A stretch of 48,252 nucleotides of DNA from Oscillatoria salina IIICB1 (GCF_020144665.1 NZ_JAAHBQ010000049.1:1-48252); one strand, 5' to 3'; positions 1-8,580 are shown, numbered from the stretch's first letter. Program-made: numbers and translations. The notes: generated by a model not told the origin, from the letters alone.

Positions 1-1
1 C

Positions 2-172
2 GCCATCTCTCTTGGTGGCGACAGTGATACGATCGCTTGTATCGCCGGAGGTATCGCCCAAGCTTATTATGGTAGCGTACCAGAAACTATTGCCCAAGAA
101 GCATCAGCACGTCTCGACAACCATTTGCGTAAAGTTACCGAAAAATTTATCACTCGATACAATCTGAAATAA
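2..172 (+). CDS. ADP-ribosylglycohydrolase family protein, C-terminal end (partial)
   Basis: The first 56 codons of the window are open and end at TAA 170-172; the 5' part lies outside. The segment begins with AISLGGDSDTIACIAGG, the metal-binding signature near the C-terminus of ADP-ribosylglycohydrolase (DraG/ARH-like) proteins, in which the aspartates bind the metal pair used to hydrolyse ADP-ribose from its target. It continues with AQAYYGSVPE and a short helical tail, as usual for the family. The substrate cannot be told from this fragment. The family call is fairly safe because the GGDSDT motif is distinctive. Confidence 0.8.
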   Translation, partial: AISLGGDSDTIACIAGGIAQAYYGSVPETIAQEASARLDNHLRKVTEKFITRYNLK

Positions 173-257
173 TTGTGCTATCACCGTAGCAGTAGCGCGA
201 GTCAGACTCAACTTTTTGCTACTACCCAATCTTAAGAAGTTAGAAATCAGGTGATTT

Positions 258-965
258 ATGGCTGACGTAATCGATTATCAAATCTACGGGAACGATATGC
301 AACTCGTAGAAATTGAACTCGATCCAGGCGAAGGAGTGCGAGCAGAAGTTGGTACAATGACCTACATGGAAGACGGCATAATGATGCAAACCAATACAGG
401 TGGCGGTCTTTTTTCCGGCTTCAAACGAATGCTAACCGGAGAAGGTTTTTTTATCACTACCTTCGCTAACAGTGGCACAAGAAAATCTCGCGTTGGTTTT
501 GCTGCGCCTTATCCCGGTCAAATTATTCCTTTAGACTTAGCAAAGGTAGGAGGTCAATTTTTATGTCAAAAAGACTCATTCCTTTGTGCAGCCAAAGGTA
601 TTGATATTGATATCGCCTTTACTAAACGCATCGGGGCTGGTTTTTTTGGTGGAGAAGGTTTTATCTTACAAAAATTAACAGGTGACGGACTTGCTTTTGT
701 CCACGCAGGCGGTGCAATAATCGAAAAAAACTTAATGCCTGGTGAAAGAATTCGTGTAGATACTGGCTGTATTGTGGCATTTTCGCCGTCTGTCAACTAC
801 GACATTCAATTTGTTGGTGGTTTTCGTAATGCTTTGTTTGGTGGTGAAGGTTTGTTTTTAGCCAACTTAACTGGACCAGGAAAACTGTACTTACAAAGTA
901 TGCCTTTCTCTAAACTAGCCGATCGCATTCTCGCTCATCTACCCACACCTAGTAGCACCAGCTAG
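258..965 (+). CDS. AIM24/TIGR00266 family protein
   Basis: A 235-residue protein rich in glycine and beta strands. It has repeated turns of the type [32 protein letters not shown] and [14 protein letters not shown], which is the internally repeated pattern of the TIGR00266/AIM24 family. Family members are soluble proteins of uncertain biochemical role; the eukaryotic homologue AIM24 is mitochondrial. No signal peptide or membrane segment is visible. The ATG start follows an AGGTG-like ribosome site a few bases upstream. It is probably a single gene, with a hairpin terminator about 90 bp downstream. I make no functional claim beyond the family. Confidence 0.8.
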   Translation: MADVIDYQIYGNDMQLVEIELDPGEGVRAEVGTMTYMEDGIMMQTNTGGGLFSGFKRMLTGEGFFITTFANSGTRKSRVGFAAPYPGQIIPLDLAKVGGQFLCQKDSFLCAAKGIDIDIAFTKRIGAGFFGGEGFILQKLTGDGLAFVHAGGAIIEKNLMPGERIRVDTGCIVAFSPSVNYDIQFVGGFRNALFGGEGLFLANLTGPGKLYLQSMPFSKLADRILAHLPTPSSTS

Positions 966-1055
966 CGCGTAGCCACATTTACCACTCATCAGTAAACAGT
1001 TTATCGTGTAATTCCTCCTCCAATCCCCAATCCCCACTAGATAAATGAAACCAGA

Positions 1056-1090
1056 GAAACCCGCAACTAGAGCGGGTTTCTTTACTTTTA
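1056..1090 (+). terminator. Rho-independent-like terminator after the AIM24-like gene
   Basis: A perfect 9-bp stem, GAAACCCGC (1056-1064) with GCGGGTTTC (1072-1080), has a 7-nt loop and is followed by a T-rich run TTTACTTTTACT. It lies 91 bp past the stop of the AIM24-like gene and before the next plus-strand gene, so it separates the two transcripts. Confidence 0.75.
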
Positions 1091-1217
1091 CTCGCAATCA
1101 ATAAGTACCTCCTCTCTCGAAGGTAAGACAAACTCTATCTCTCGATAGCGAGATGAAGCAAACTTATTTATTTATTAGTGTGAAAAGTGAAGAGATGAAT
1201 TTTGGAGAAAATAATTT

Positions 1218-2060
1218 ATGGCACTTGCGAAAGTAGCAGATTATTACCCTAATTATAAACGCGAAATATTTAACGGTAAAGACATCAAAGGCTTTGATGT
1301 TTATGCTGGCACAACCAACGAAAAAATCGGCACAGTTCACGACGCTTTAGTTGATGAAACTGGTCGTTTTCGTTATTTCGTAATCGACACAGGCTTTTGG
1401 ATTTTTGGGAAAAAAGTATTACTTCCCATTGGTAATTCTCGCATCGATTACGATCGCGGCAACGTTTATGCTCTGAGTTTGACCAGTAAAGACCAAGCAG
1501 AAGCTTTACCAGAGTATAGAGACGACATGACCGTTGACTTCGACTACGAAGAGCGCGTCAGAAAAGCTTATCGCACCCCAGCAACTACCACGGCAACCAC
1601 TACCAACTATACTCACGATAACTACACATACGATCGCGATCGCGAACTTTACGACACCAATGAACGGGATCATGGCTTGTTACGCTTGTATGAAGAGCGT
1701 CTGATTTCCGACAAAGACCGCTACAAAGCTGGTGAAGTAGCAGTTGGTAAAAAAGTAGAAACTGAAACTGCGAAAGCTTCTGTACCCGTAGAAAGCGAGC
1801 GCGTTGTCGTTGAGCGTCGCACCCCTACGGAGGCTGGGAAAAAAGTGGCTCCCGGTAGTGTTGACTTCAAAGAAGGTGAAGTAGCACGGATGGAAGTATA
1901 CGAAGAAGAAGCAGAAATTGGTAAAGAAGCCTTTGTTCGCGAAGAAGTTAACGTCCGCAAAGAAGTAGACCGCGACACCGTAACTGCTCAAGAAAAACTA
2001 CGTCGTGAAGAGTTAGATGTAGATGTGGAAGGAAATCCTACCGTTCGCCGCGAGCGGTAA
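1218..2060 (+). CDS. PRC-barrel and DUF2382 (YsnF/AvaK-type) stress protein
   Basis: A 280-residue protein with two recognisable parts. Residues about 15-110 form a PRC-barrel-like domain (DIKGFDVYAG, KIGTVHDALVDETGRFRYFV, LLPIGNSRIDYD). Residues about 155-280 match DUF2382, the YsnF/AvaK domain, with the RLYEERL start and the charged GEVAVGKKVETETAKASVPV and VVVERRTP segments. A Thr-rich linker (TPATTTATTTNYTHDNYTY) joins them. The family is linked by expression to general stress and desiccation, but its biochemistry is unknown. A GGAG ribosome site lies about 10 bp before the ATG. The next gene carries a diverged version of the same two-domain plan. Confidence 0.8.
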   Translation: MALAKVADYYPNYKREIFNGKDIKGFDVYAGTTNEKIGTVHDALVDETGRFRYFVIDTGFWIFGKKVLLPIGNSRIDYDRGNVYALSLTSKDQAEALPEYRDDMTVDFDYEERVRKAYRTPATTTATTTNYTHDNYTYDRDRELYDTNERDHGLLRLYEERLISDKDRYKAGEVAVGKKVETETAKASVPVESERVVVERRTPTEAGKKVAPGSVDFKEGEVARMEVYEEEAEIGKEAFVREEVNVRKEVDRDTVTAQEKLRREELDVDVEGNPTVRRER

Positions 2061-2192
2061 ACCAAGACATAATTTGTGCAGCCGCTTTTTGTGGCTGCTA
2101 CAGTCACGAAATAACGCAGGTGAGAGCAACAAACATTTGCTCTACCTGTGTATTTTTCACAAAAATGTTAAATTAAATTCTGGAGTGAAAAA

Positions 2193-2921
2193 GTGAATTA
2201 TCAAAATCTAGAAGATCGACAAAAGGCAGCTATTTTAATAGAAAAGTTAAAAAAAGAGCTCAAAGGTTTTCTGGTACAAACCCAACCAGGAAAATTAATC
2301 GGTACGGTTCAAGATTTACAACGAGAGGATAACGGTAAACTTAACTTGGTTTTATTACCACCAGAAGGGAATGGCAACAAAAATCAGTTTTTATTAAGTG
2401 GAACATTAATTGAAAAAGTCGATCGGAATAAGCGAATTTTGTTGAGCAAACCCGTAGAAGAAAATCAAAAATTAATTTCTGACAGCACATCTTATACTTC
2501 TACTTCCGAATTAGAAAATCTGGAAACAGAATCAGATCGGATTATTCGTTTATTAGCAGAACAGCTAATTGTCGAACGCAGTAAGCACAAAGTGGGCGAA
2601 GTTGTCGTTCGCAAAGAAATCGAAACCCGAATGGTAGAAGTTCCCGTACATCGGGAAAAGTTAATTGTCGAACAAGTGGGAGCGGAAAACAAACAACTAG
2701 CGGAAATCGATTTAGGTGAAGGCGAAGTTACTGGTGTTGAAGTAGGTAAAGCAACAGTTAGAGGCGAATTTATCTCTCCGAAAGCAGCCAGTGACTTGTT
2801 AGCAGCGATCGCGCTGGATAAAAATCACGGTTGTGCGGCGGTGCGCGTGGAAATTGTTCTCAATAACCCAGAACGTAAAGAAACTTATCAACAAATGTTC
2901 GATCGCTGTACCGGGAAATAA
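2193..2921 (+). CDS. DUF2382-like protein with N-terminal PRC-barrel-like region
   Basis: A 242-residue protein starting at GTG 2193, preceded by a TGGAGTG ribosome site. Residues about 28-90 resemble a PRC-barrel (GFLVQTQPGKLIGTVQDLQR, then a strand-rich stretch). Residues about 115-190 resemble DUF2382 (RLLAEQLIVERSKHKVGEVV, then VRKEIETRMVEVPVHREKL). The C-terminal 50 residues (SPKAASDLLAAIALDKNHGC and onward) are not part of the usual family. It lies 132 bp after a full-length DUF2382 gene on the same strand and is probably an old duplicate of it. Role unknown; likely stress related by analogy only. Confidence 0.65.
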   Translation: MNYQNLEDRQKAAILIEKLKKELKGFLVQTQPGKLIGTVQDLQREDNGKLNLVLLPPEGNGNKNQFLLSGTLIEKVDRNKRILLSKPVEENQKLISDSTSYTSTSELENLETESDRIIRLLAEQLIVERSKHKVGEVVVRKEIETRMVEVPVHREKLIVEQVGAENKQLAEIDLGEGEVTGVEVGKATVRGEFISPKAASDLLAAIALDKNHGCAAVRVEIVLNNPERKETYQQMFDRCTGK

Positions 2922-3002
2922 AGCGCGATCGCCGCTTCGCTGTTGGACTCTTGCTTGTTAGGATTTAGATATAGTTTTTGTAGAAAGTGAATTCCTCTTG
3001 CT

Positions 3003-3455
3003 ATGTCAACGGCTGCCCAACCTTTACCCGCTAACCTCGATCGTATTGTGCAACGCTTCAAGCGGCGATCGGACCCAAAGCAGCGTTATCAACAACTGCT
3101 CTGGTATGCGAAAAAACTCGATGCAATGCCAGAAGCAGACAAAACTCCAGAAAACAAAGTCTCCGGCTGCGTTTCTCAGGTTTATATCACTGCCGATTTA
3201 GAAGACGGGAAAGTTTGGTATCACGGAGATTCTGACGCACAACTGGTAAAAGGCTTAGTTGCTCTTCTAATTCAAGGGTTGAATGGTTTAACTCCAGAAG
3301 AGATTTTACAAGTTACTCCTGATTTTATTGAAGAAACTGGACTGAAGGTCAGCTTAACTCCTTCCCGCGCTAACGGCTTTTACAATATCTTCCAAACCAT
3401 GAAGAAAAAAGCTCTTGGTTTTCAAATAGCAACCTCTAGTCAAGAAAATAATTAG
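3003..3455 (+). CDS. sufE: Cysteine desulfuration protein SufE
   Basis: A 150-residue protein of normal SufE length. SufE takes persulfide sulfur from the cysteine desulfurase SufS on its own cysteine and passes it to the SUF Fe-S cluster assembly complex in the cytoplasm. The acceptor cysteine is Cys56 in NKVSGCVSQV, the conserved loop of the family. Other typical segments are LWYAKKLDAMPEADKTPENK before it and GLVALLIQGLNGLTPEEI after it. It stands alone between a DUF2382 gene and a potassium channel, not next to sufBCDS. A hairpin lies 42 bp downstream. Confidence 0.92.
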   Translation: MSTAAQPLPANLDRIVQRFKRRSDPKQRYQQLLWYAKKLDAMPEADKTPENKVSGCVSQVYITADLEDGKVWYHGDSDAQLVKGLVALLIQGLNGLTPEEILQVTPDFIEETGLKVSLTPSRANGFYNIFQTMKKKALGFQIATSSQENN

Positions 3456-3497
3456 GAGTTTATCGCCAAGCGACTAAAGTCACAGTTTGACTAACAA

Positions 3498-3515
3498 AGC
3501 CCGCAGAAGCGGGCT
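3498..3515 (+). terminator. Hairpin, weak terminator after sufE
   Basis: AGCCCGC (3498-3504) and GCGGGCT (3509-3515) form a 7-bp stem with a 4-nt loop. Only a weak T-rich run follows, so termination may be partial. It sits between sufE and the channel gene. Confidence 0.5.
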
Positions 3516-3547
3516 GTTAAATATCTAGATTAATTTTTTGATAATTA

Positions 3548-4462
3548 ATGTCATCACAGCGTCGTCCGCGCAAATCTATGGGTTTGGGTAGTAGTAAGCT
3601 GAAACAATACCGAATTCCCACTTCCCAACCTTTTCAATTTAACTGGAACGATCTCTACCACAGACTACTAATTGTTTCCTGGTTTCAATTCTTCGCTTTA
3701 ATCGTTTTCTCCTATTTAATAATCAATCTTTGCTTTGCTTTTGCTTACCTCTTGCAAGAAAATAGCATTACCAATGCTCAACCAGGTTCGTTGATTGATG
3801 CTTTTTTCTTCAGCGTCCAAACAATGTCAACTATTGGTTACGGCGCTATGTCCCCTCAAACTTGGTATGCTAATTTTTTAGTTACTATCGAGGCTTTATT
3901 TGGTCTTTTAGGCGTAGCAATGGCAACTGGACTGATGTTTGCTCGTTTCTCGCGACCCACTGCTCGCGTAATTTTCAGCCGAGTTGCCGTAATTTGTCCT
4001 TTTAATGGCGTTCCTACCTTGATGTTTCGCACCGCTAACCAACGCGATAACCGCATTTTGGAAGGACAAATTCGAGTCAGTCTCCTGCGTAATGAAGTAT
4101 CGCCAGAAGGAATCCAATTACGTCGCTTTTACGATCTCCAGTTACTTCGTTCTCAAACACCGATCTTTGGCTTAACGTGGATGGTTATGCACCCCATCGA
4201 TGAAAATAGTCCTCTTTTTCAAGTAACAACCGATCTTCTCATTGACTGGGATGCGGAAATTCTCGTCACTCTCACTGGGCTAGATGAGACTTTTTCCCAA
4301 ACTATCCACGCTCGTTATTCTTATCGAGTTGAAGATATTTTCTGGAATCTGCGTTTTGTCGATATTTTTTCGAGAACTACAGATGGTAAAGACTACAAGC
4401 TTGATTTAACTCATTTTAACGAGGTTATCCCTTTACCATCTGAGGGTAAGAATAAATTGTAG
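3548..4462 (+). CDS. Inward-rectifier potassium channel, KirBac type
   Basis: A 304-residue prokaryotic Kir channel. A first membrane helix runs at about residues 41-68. A pore helix at 80-93 leads into the selectivity filter TIGYG (95-99), and a second membrane helix at 105-133 ends in the FARFSRPTARVIFS gate region. The rest is the cytoplasmic immunoglobulin-like Kir domain, with conserved stretches such as FNGVPTLMFRTANQRDNRIL and LTWMVMHPID. The family conducts K+ across the cytoplasmic membrane and is gated by cytoplasmic ligands or pH. Length and layout are complete. It is convergent with the Zur gene, with 28 bp between the stops. Confidence 0.92.
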   Translation: MSSQRRPRKSMGLGSSKLKQYRIPTSQPFQFNWNDLYHRLLIVSWFQFFALIVFSYLIINLCFAFAYLLQENSITNAQPGSLIDAFFFSVQTMSTIGYGAMSPQTWYANFLVTIEALFGLLGVAMATGLMFARFSRPTARVIFSRVAVICPFNGVPTLMFRTANQRDNRILEGQIRVSLLRNEVSPEGIQLRRFYDLQLLRSQTPIFGLTWMVMHPIDENSPLFQVTTDLLIDWDAEILVTLTGLDETFSQTIHARYSYRVEDIFWNLRFVDIFSRTTDGKDYKLDLTHFNEVIPLPSEGKNKL

Positions 4463-4490
4463 CTCTATTTTTATGGCTAATTAAGAAACT

Positions 4491-4997
4491 TTATTCTTCA
4501 CTTTCTGAGATAGTGCGAGAACAACACCAATTACTGGGTAGTCCGGAGGGCCAACCCATGCGTAAGGCTTCTGGACAAATTGCCATGACTGTTAGTTGAC
4601 AGTCGATAAGCTGGAATCCTTGTTTTTCTGTCTGCTTGAGACTTTGTTTCAAGATCGAGTCGTTTTTGAATTCAATCGTCTTATTACATTGAACGCAAAC
4701 CATGTGATGGTGGTGGTGGGGATAAGGATGATTGAGTTCGTAGTGTTTATGTCCTTCAGCTAGCTCTAATTCCCGTAGAATGCCCATGCGTGCCATGAGC
4801 TTGACGCTGCGGTAAATCGTGGATAAGCTGATTGCTTCGCCTCGTTGTTCCAGCAAATTGTGAATTTCCTCTGCTGAAAGATGATTTCCTCTCGGCAGAT
4901 TTTGAAACAGATGCAAGATGGTTTCTCGCTGTGGGGTTAAACGCCAACCTCGTGAATTGAGTTCGGCTTTCAGCGACGTGGCTGTATACGGAGGCAT
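4491..4997 (-). CDS. zur: Fur-family metalloregulator, likely zinc uptake regulator Zur (FurB)
   Basis: A 168-residue Fur-family repressor. The N-terminal winged helix includes LTPQRETILHLF and the recognition helix region AISLSTIYRSVKLM. The metal-binding and dimerisation part holds HYELNHPYPHHHHHMVCVQC, with structural cysteines C101 and C104, and a C-terminal tail containing CPEALRMGWPSGLPSNW, as in cyanobacterial FurB/Zur. I call Zur rather than Fur or PerR because the next genes on the same strand are znuB and znuC with divergent znuA, around a palindromic operator. The ATG at 4997 is preceded by AGAGGA. A dyad site at 5031-5042 may give autoregulation. Confidence 0.8.
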   Translation of the reverse strand: MPPYTATSLKAELNSRGWRLTPQRETILHLFQNLPRGNHLSAEEIHNLLEQRGEAISLSTIYRSVKLMARMGILRELELAEGHKHYELNHPYPHHHHHMVCVQCNKTIEFKNDSILKQSLKQTEKQGFQLIDCQLTVMAICPEALRMGWPSGLPSNWCCSRTISESEE

Positions 4998-5030
4998 ATC
5001 GAAATCCTCTCAGGTATCTCTCTTTATTGA

Positions 5031-5042
5031 CAATGATAATTG
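5031..5042. promoter_or_regulatory. Candidate Zur/Fur-type dyad upstream of zur
   Basis: CAATGATAATTG has CAAT/ATTG arms and lies 34 bp upstream of the zur ATG. It shares AATGAT with the boxes in the znuC-znuA promoter region, which suggests autoregulation. One short imperfect dyad is modest evidence. Confidence 0.45.
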
Positions 5043-5133
5043 CGATCGCTACTTATTTTCAACAAACACTACTAATTGACAATTACTCGCAGTCTTTTAT
5101 CGATCTCTATTGAAAATTGGGGACTGGGGATTT

Positions 5134-5247
5134 CAGTGAACAGTTACCAGTGAGCAGTGAGCAGTTACCAGTGAGCAGTTATTAGTTATCAGTTTGTCCC
5201 CTTTATCTTCCTTGTCTCCCTTGTCTTCCTTGTCTCCCAAGTCTCCC
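5134..5247. repeat. Degenerate short tandem repeats between znuB and zur
   Basis: From 5134 to about 5193 the unit CAGTGAGCAGTTAC recurs with small changes. From about 5203 the sequence is built from CTTGTCTCC-type units. Such low-complexity intergenic repeats are common in cyanobacterial genomes. They reach the end of znuB, whose last codons and stop are written in the same kind of sequence. Confidence 0.7.
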
Positions 5248-6099
5248 TCATCCCCCATCCTTCCCTCTCCAATAACGCAGCAAAATCCCGTGGTTGGGGC
5301 TAAAGAAAAAAGCTAGGAAAAAGAAAGCAAAAATTACTAAAACGATCGCTGGTCCGGATGGTAAATCTAAGTAATAGCTTAAGTACATCCCGCTCACGCT
5401 ACCCAAAACACCAATTATTGAACCTAATAACATCATTTGGTGTAATTCTTTGACTAATAAATAAGCTGTGCTAGCTGGAGCTATCAATAAGGAGATAACC
5501 ATCAAAACACCCACGGTTTGCATACTGGCAATAATTGTCAAAGTGACGGCAGCAATCAAACAAAAATAAATTAAATTTACTGGTAAGCCAAAGGCTTGAG
5601 CGCCCAAAGGATCGAAGGTATAATAAAGCAATTCGCGGTAAAACATTTTGACTAAAATCAAAATGATCAGCGTGGCGATCGCCGTTTGAACTAAGTCGGT
5701 TGGAGTAACACCTAAAATGTCGCCAAATAAAATTGAACTCAGGTCAATTGTGTTAGTTCGCAACAGTTTAATTAGCATTACTCCTAAGCCTAAAAAGCCC
5801 GACAATACTACTGCCATTGCTGCGTCTACATTGACGGGAGATTGAGAGCGAATCCAAGCTACAACTAGAGCGCTTGAGGTTCCAGCAATAAATGCGCCAA
5901 ATTCGAGATTAATTCCTAGAAAAAAGGCGATTGATAGTCCGGGTAAGACGGCGTGGGAAATCACATTACCTAGTAAACTCAGGCGTTCTACAACTAAATA
6001 ACTACCAACTACTGCACAAACTATGCCTAATAAAATTGAAATTATTAAGGCATTTCGCATGAATTCAAAAGTGATAATTGGTTCGATTAGCCAATTCAT
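5248..6099 (-). CDS. znuB: Zinc ABC transporter permease ZnuB
   Basis: A 283-residue integral membrane protein of the ABC-3 family with about eight hydrophobic helices, from NALIISILLGIVCAVVGSYL near the start to VIFAFFFLAFFF near the end. It forms the channel for metal taken from the binding protein ZnuA and is powered by ZnuC. Typical segments are NVISHAVLPGLSIAFFLGI and ASMQTVGVLMVISLLIAPAS. It lies downstream of znuC on the same strand, 103 bp away, with a dispersed palindrome in the gap. The final residues (RYWRGKDGG) run into the neighbouring repeat. Zinc is inferred from the ZnuA ligands and the neighbouring Zur. Confidence 0.88.
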   Translation of the reverse strand: MNWLIEPIITFEFMRNALIISILLGIVCAVVGSYLVVERLSLLGNVISHAVLPGLSIAFFLGINLEFGAFIAGTSSALVVAWIRSQSPVNVDAAMAVVLSGFLGLGVMLIKLLRTNTIDLSSILFGDILGVTPTDLVQTAIATLIILILVKMFYRELLYYTFDPLGAQAFGLPVNLIYFCLIAAVTLTIIASMQTVGVLMVISLLIAPASTAYLLVKELHQMMLLGSIIGVLGSVSGMYLSYYLDLPSGPAIVLVIFAFFFLAFFFSPNHGILLRYWRGKDGG

Positions 6100-6175
6100 T
6101 TTTTATTGGGGATTGGTGATTGGGGATTGGGAGGGCAACCACGGGGGGTTTGCCCCTACGCTGGGGATTAGGGGT

Positions 6176-6203
6176 GTAGAGACGTTGTATGCAACGTCTC
6201 TAC
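6176..6203. repeat. Dispersed palindrome (GTAGAGACGTTG family), copy 1
   Basis: GTAGAGACGTTG (6176-6187) and CAACGTCTCTAC (6192-6203) form 12-bp perfect arms around TATG. The element touches the TAG stop codon of znuC (6203-6205). Related palindromes occur at 11207-11233 and, degraded, at 45462-45490. It may act as a weak terminator or mRNA hairpin between znuC and znuB. Confidence 0.8.
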
Positions 6204-6922
6204 TAGGCGGAGACTAAACTGAGGTCGTGACCGTAGGCTTTTTGAAAGTTAGTTTTGGTTAATACTTCTTGGGGGGAACCAACAGCAATTAATTGTTTAT
6301 TTAGTAATAATAAGCGATCGTAGTAAGTTAAAGTTTCTCCTAAATCGTGGCTGACAATTAAGAGGATTTTGTTTTCAGTTTTGAGTTCTTTGAAAATAGT
6401 CAGAATAATATCTTTGGTTTTGATATCAACTCCGTTAAAAGGTTCGTCAAAAAAGAATACTTCTGCTTGTTGGGCTAAGGAACGTGCGAGAAATACTCGT
6501 TGTTGTTGTCCTCCGGAAAGTTGTCCAATTTGGCGATCGCGCAACTCCCACATATTCACTCGCTTCAGTGCGTCTTTGACAATTTCTTGCGATTGACGCG
6601 AGGGATTTTTCCACCATTTTAGGTGTCGGGTTCGCGCTAGCATGACTACGTTTTTCACGGAAATTGGATAATTCCAGTCAATCTGCGATCGCTGCGGTAC
6701 ATAAGCTACTTTTGCTAATTGATTTGCGAAACCTCTCTCGTTATACTTGACATCTCCACTAGAATGTGGTAACAAACCCAACATAGCTTTGAGCAGAGTA
6801 GTTTTCCCGGCTCCGTTGGGACCGACTAAACCGATTAATTGTCCGGGTTTAATGATAAAGTTTACACTCTCAAGGGCGCAAGTGCCTCGATATTTGACTG
6901 TGAGGTTACGGATTTCGAGCAT
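6203..6922 (-). CDS. znuC: Zinc ABC transporter ATP-binding protein ZnuC
   Basis: A 239-residue ABC ATPase that hydrolyses ATP to drive ZnuB. Visible motifs are Walker A GPNGAGKTT, the signature LSGGQQQRVFLARSL, Walker B EVFFFDEPFNGVD and the switch histidine in LLIVSHDLGE. A longer frame opens at a GTG (6970), but I choose ATG 6922 (MLEIRNLTVKY): the family begins there and AGAGGAG lies about 13 nt upstream. The GTG start would also leave little room for the divergent promoter. It is the first gene of znuC-znuB, divergent from znuA across palindromic Zur boxes. Confidence 0.9.
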   Translation of the reverse strand: MLEIRNLTVKYRGTCALESVNFIIKPGQLIGLVGPNGAGKTTLLKAMLGLLPHSSGDVKYNERGFANQLAKVAYVPQRSQIDWNYPISVKNVVMLARTRHLKWWKNPSRQSQEIVKDALKRVNMWELRDRQIGQLSGGQQQRVFLARSLAQQAEVFFFDEPFNGVDIKTKDIILTIFKELKTENKILLIVSHDLGETLTYYDRLLLLNKQLIAVGSPQEVLTKTNFQKAYGHDLSLVSA

Positions 6923-6985
6923 ATTCGAGCGATCGCTCCTCTGGTGATTAGGAATATCAGTGGGATTCACTTTCTCTATTGTGAA

Positions 6986-7039
6986 CGAAAATGATTCTCA
7001 CTCGCACTGGCAAAAAGTAATAGAATGAGAATCATTCTA
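6986..7039. promoter_or_regulatory. Divergent znuC/znuA promoter region with Zur-type palindromes
   Basis: TAGAATGA-GAA-TCATTCTA at 7021-7039 is a 19-bp perfect 8-3-8 palindrome, 27 bp before the znuA ATG. A second site (6990-6999) reads AATGATTCTC, the exact reverse complement of the core of the first. Two such boxes in a divergent zinc-transporter promoter fit zinc-dependent repression of both transcripts by the Zur protein encoded at 4491. The palindrome is seen directly; its occupant is inferred. Confidence 0.75.
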
Positions 7040-7065
7040 AAATAAATTTTGCTTGGAGTGAGAAA

Positions 7066-8058
7066 ATGGAGAAGTGGAAAAGAATTGGGTGTGTAGGATT
7101 AACTACATTAGCCGTTGCTTTTGCTGGATGTAATACTGTAGAGACAGAAAGCGGGGAAACAGAGAAACTGCAAGTAATAGCGACAACAAGCTTACTTTGC
7201 GACTTAACAGAAAAAATAGCCCAAGACACAGTAACATTAAACTGTTTAATCGAACCAGGAACAAATCCCCATAGCTACGAACCCACCCCAAGCGATCGCG
7301 CAGCGATCGACCAAGCGCAACTAATTTTATATGGTGGTTATCAGTTAGAAGCAAAAATGATTGCTTTAATTGAGTCTACCAGCAGTACAATTGAAAAAAT
7401 CGCCATTTATGAACAAGCTGTACCCAATCCTTTGCTAGGAGAACATCACGAACATCATCACGACGAGGAACACAATCATGAGGAAGAAGAAGTAAATACC
7501 GAAGAAGAACTTGTTAGCGATCCTCATGTTTGGCATGATGCCGAAAATGGCATTAAAATAGTTCAGAGTATCGCCGAAAACTTAGAAAATCTCGCCCCAG
7601 AAAACGCCCAACTCTACCAACAAAACGCCGCAGAATTAACCGAGAGACTAACTGAAATCGACACTTGGATTAGCGACCAAATAGCCACAATTCCCATTCA
7701 GCAACGCAAACTCGTCACCACTCACGACGCATTTGGATATTACGCTCAAGCTTACGGTTTAGAAGTCGAACCCATACAAGGAATTTCTTCCGAAACCAAA
7801 CCAAGCGCAGCCAGATTAAAAGAAATTGTCGGAACCGTAAAACAAGCCGAAGTACCAACAATTTTCGCTGAAGCGACCACTAATCCTAGCGTACTAGAAA
7901 CAATTTCTAGAGAAGCAAATGTGAACATTTCCAAGCAACCTTTGTACGCTGCTGGACCAGGAAGCAAAGGAAGCGAAGTAGAAACCTATGCAGAAATGCT
8001 CATCGCTAATACTCGTGCGATCGTCGAAGGATTAGGAGGCGAATATAGTCCACTGTAA
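7066..8058 (+). CDS. znuA: Zinc ABC transporter substrate-binding lipoprotein ZnuA
   Basis: A 330-residue cluster A-I metal-binding protein. The signal peptide ends in a lipobox, VAFAGC, with Cys22 as the likely lipidated residue, so it is anchored outside the cytoplasmic membrane. Likely ligands are His69 (GTNPHSYEPTP), His154 (SDPHVWHD) and His220 (TTHDAFGYYA). A histidine at the third position, where manganese-binding members have glutamate, points to zinc. A loop at about 127-143 is rich in His and Glu (GEHHEHHHDEEHNHEEEE), a hallmark of ZnuA. It is divergent from znuCB across a palindromic operator. Confidence 0.92.
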   Translation: MEKWKRIGCVGLTTLAVAFAGCNTVETESGETEKLQVIATTSLLCDLTEKIAQDTVTLNCLIEPGTNPHSYEPTPSDRAAIDQAQLILYGGYQLEAKMIALIESTSSTIEKIAIYEQAVPNPLLGEHHEHHHDEEHNHEEEEVNTEEELVSDPHVWHDAENGIKIVQSIAENLENLAPENAQLYQQNAAELTERLTEIDTWISDQIATIPIQQRKLVTTHDAFGYYAQAYGLEVEPIQGISSETKPSAARLKEIVGTVKQAEVPTIFAEATTNPSVLETISREANVNISKQPLYAAGPGSKGSEVETYAEMLIANTRAIVEGLGGEYSPL

Positions 8059-8580
8059 GGGTAATTCCTCCTCTAGTTGGTAGGTAAATCAACATTTATG
8101 ATAACCTCTCCCCCAACCCCTCTCCTGAAAGGAGAGGGGAGAAGAATTGCTACAGATTAAGTATTTCCAAGGATTAATTACTCCCCCTTCGGTTGTAGGG
8201 AAGGGGGTTGGGGGGTTAGGTTAGACAATGGTAGCGTTAATGCGTGCGTGCGCTGCGCGAAATACAAACTCCTCGTTGCGGAAACCAACCCTCTGGTGGT
8301 AGTGTTTTCCAGCACCGTTTTCGTGGTAAAACTTACTACAATAACATCAAGTCAGGCGATTTCGCTCCCATACATCCTCTTAGCAAGTAGTCGGGCGATA
8401 ATTGTTGCTGTAACTTACTGTTACCCGAAAATCTAGGCGATCGCGAATGAGGATTGTTAATTATTAACCTAACTATATTGGCTCACAAAAACACCAATTT
8501 GTCAACTACTAAAACATATTTTTTCATATTGGCTACTTTGAAAAAAACTAATTAAAGCAAGAGAAAAGAGGTGAAAGTAA
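8059..8580. other. 522-bp intergenic region before clpB with cyanobacterial repeats
   Basis: I see no credible gene here. CCCCTCTCCT (8117-8126) and AGGAGAGGGG (8130-8139) form a 10-bp stem with a GAA loop inside a C/G-rich repeat of a kind common in cyanobacteria. A second pyrimidine/purine repeat follows at about 8182-8220. A short open frame at 8248-8436 has no family look and no ribosome site. The last 100 bp are A/T rich and probably hold the clpB promoter; AGAGGTG lies just before the clpB ATG. Confidence 0.6.

Noticed and set aside
5248-8058. Manganese or iron rather than zinc transporter
   Set aside because: Histidine at the third ligand position (TTHDAFGYYA), a His-rich loop in the binding protein and a Zur-like regulator next door favour zinc.
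8248-8436. 62-codon open frame before clpB
   Set aside because: No ribosome site or family resemblance; it starts inside a GCGTGCGTGCG repeat region.
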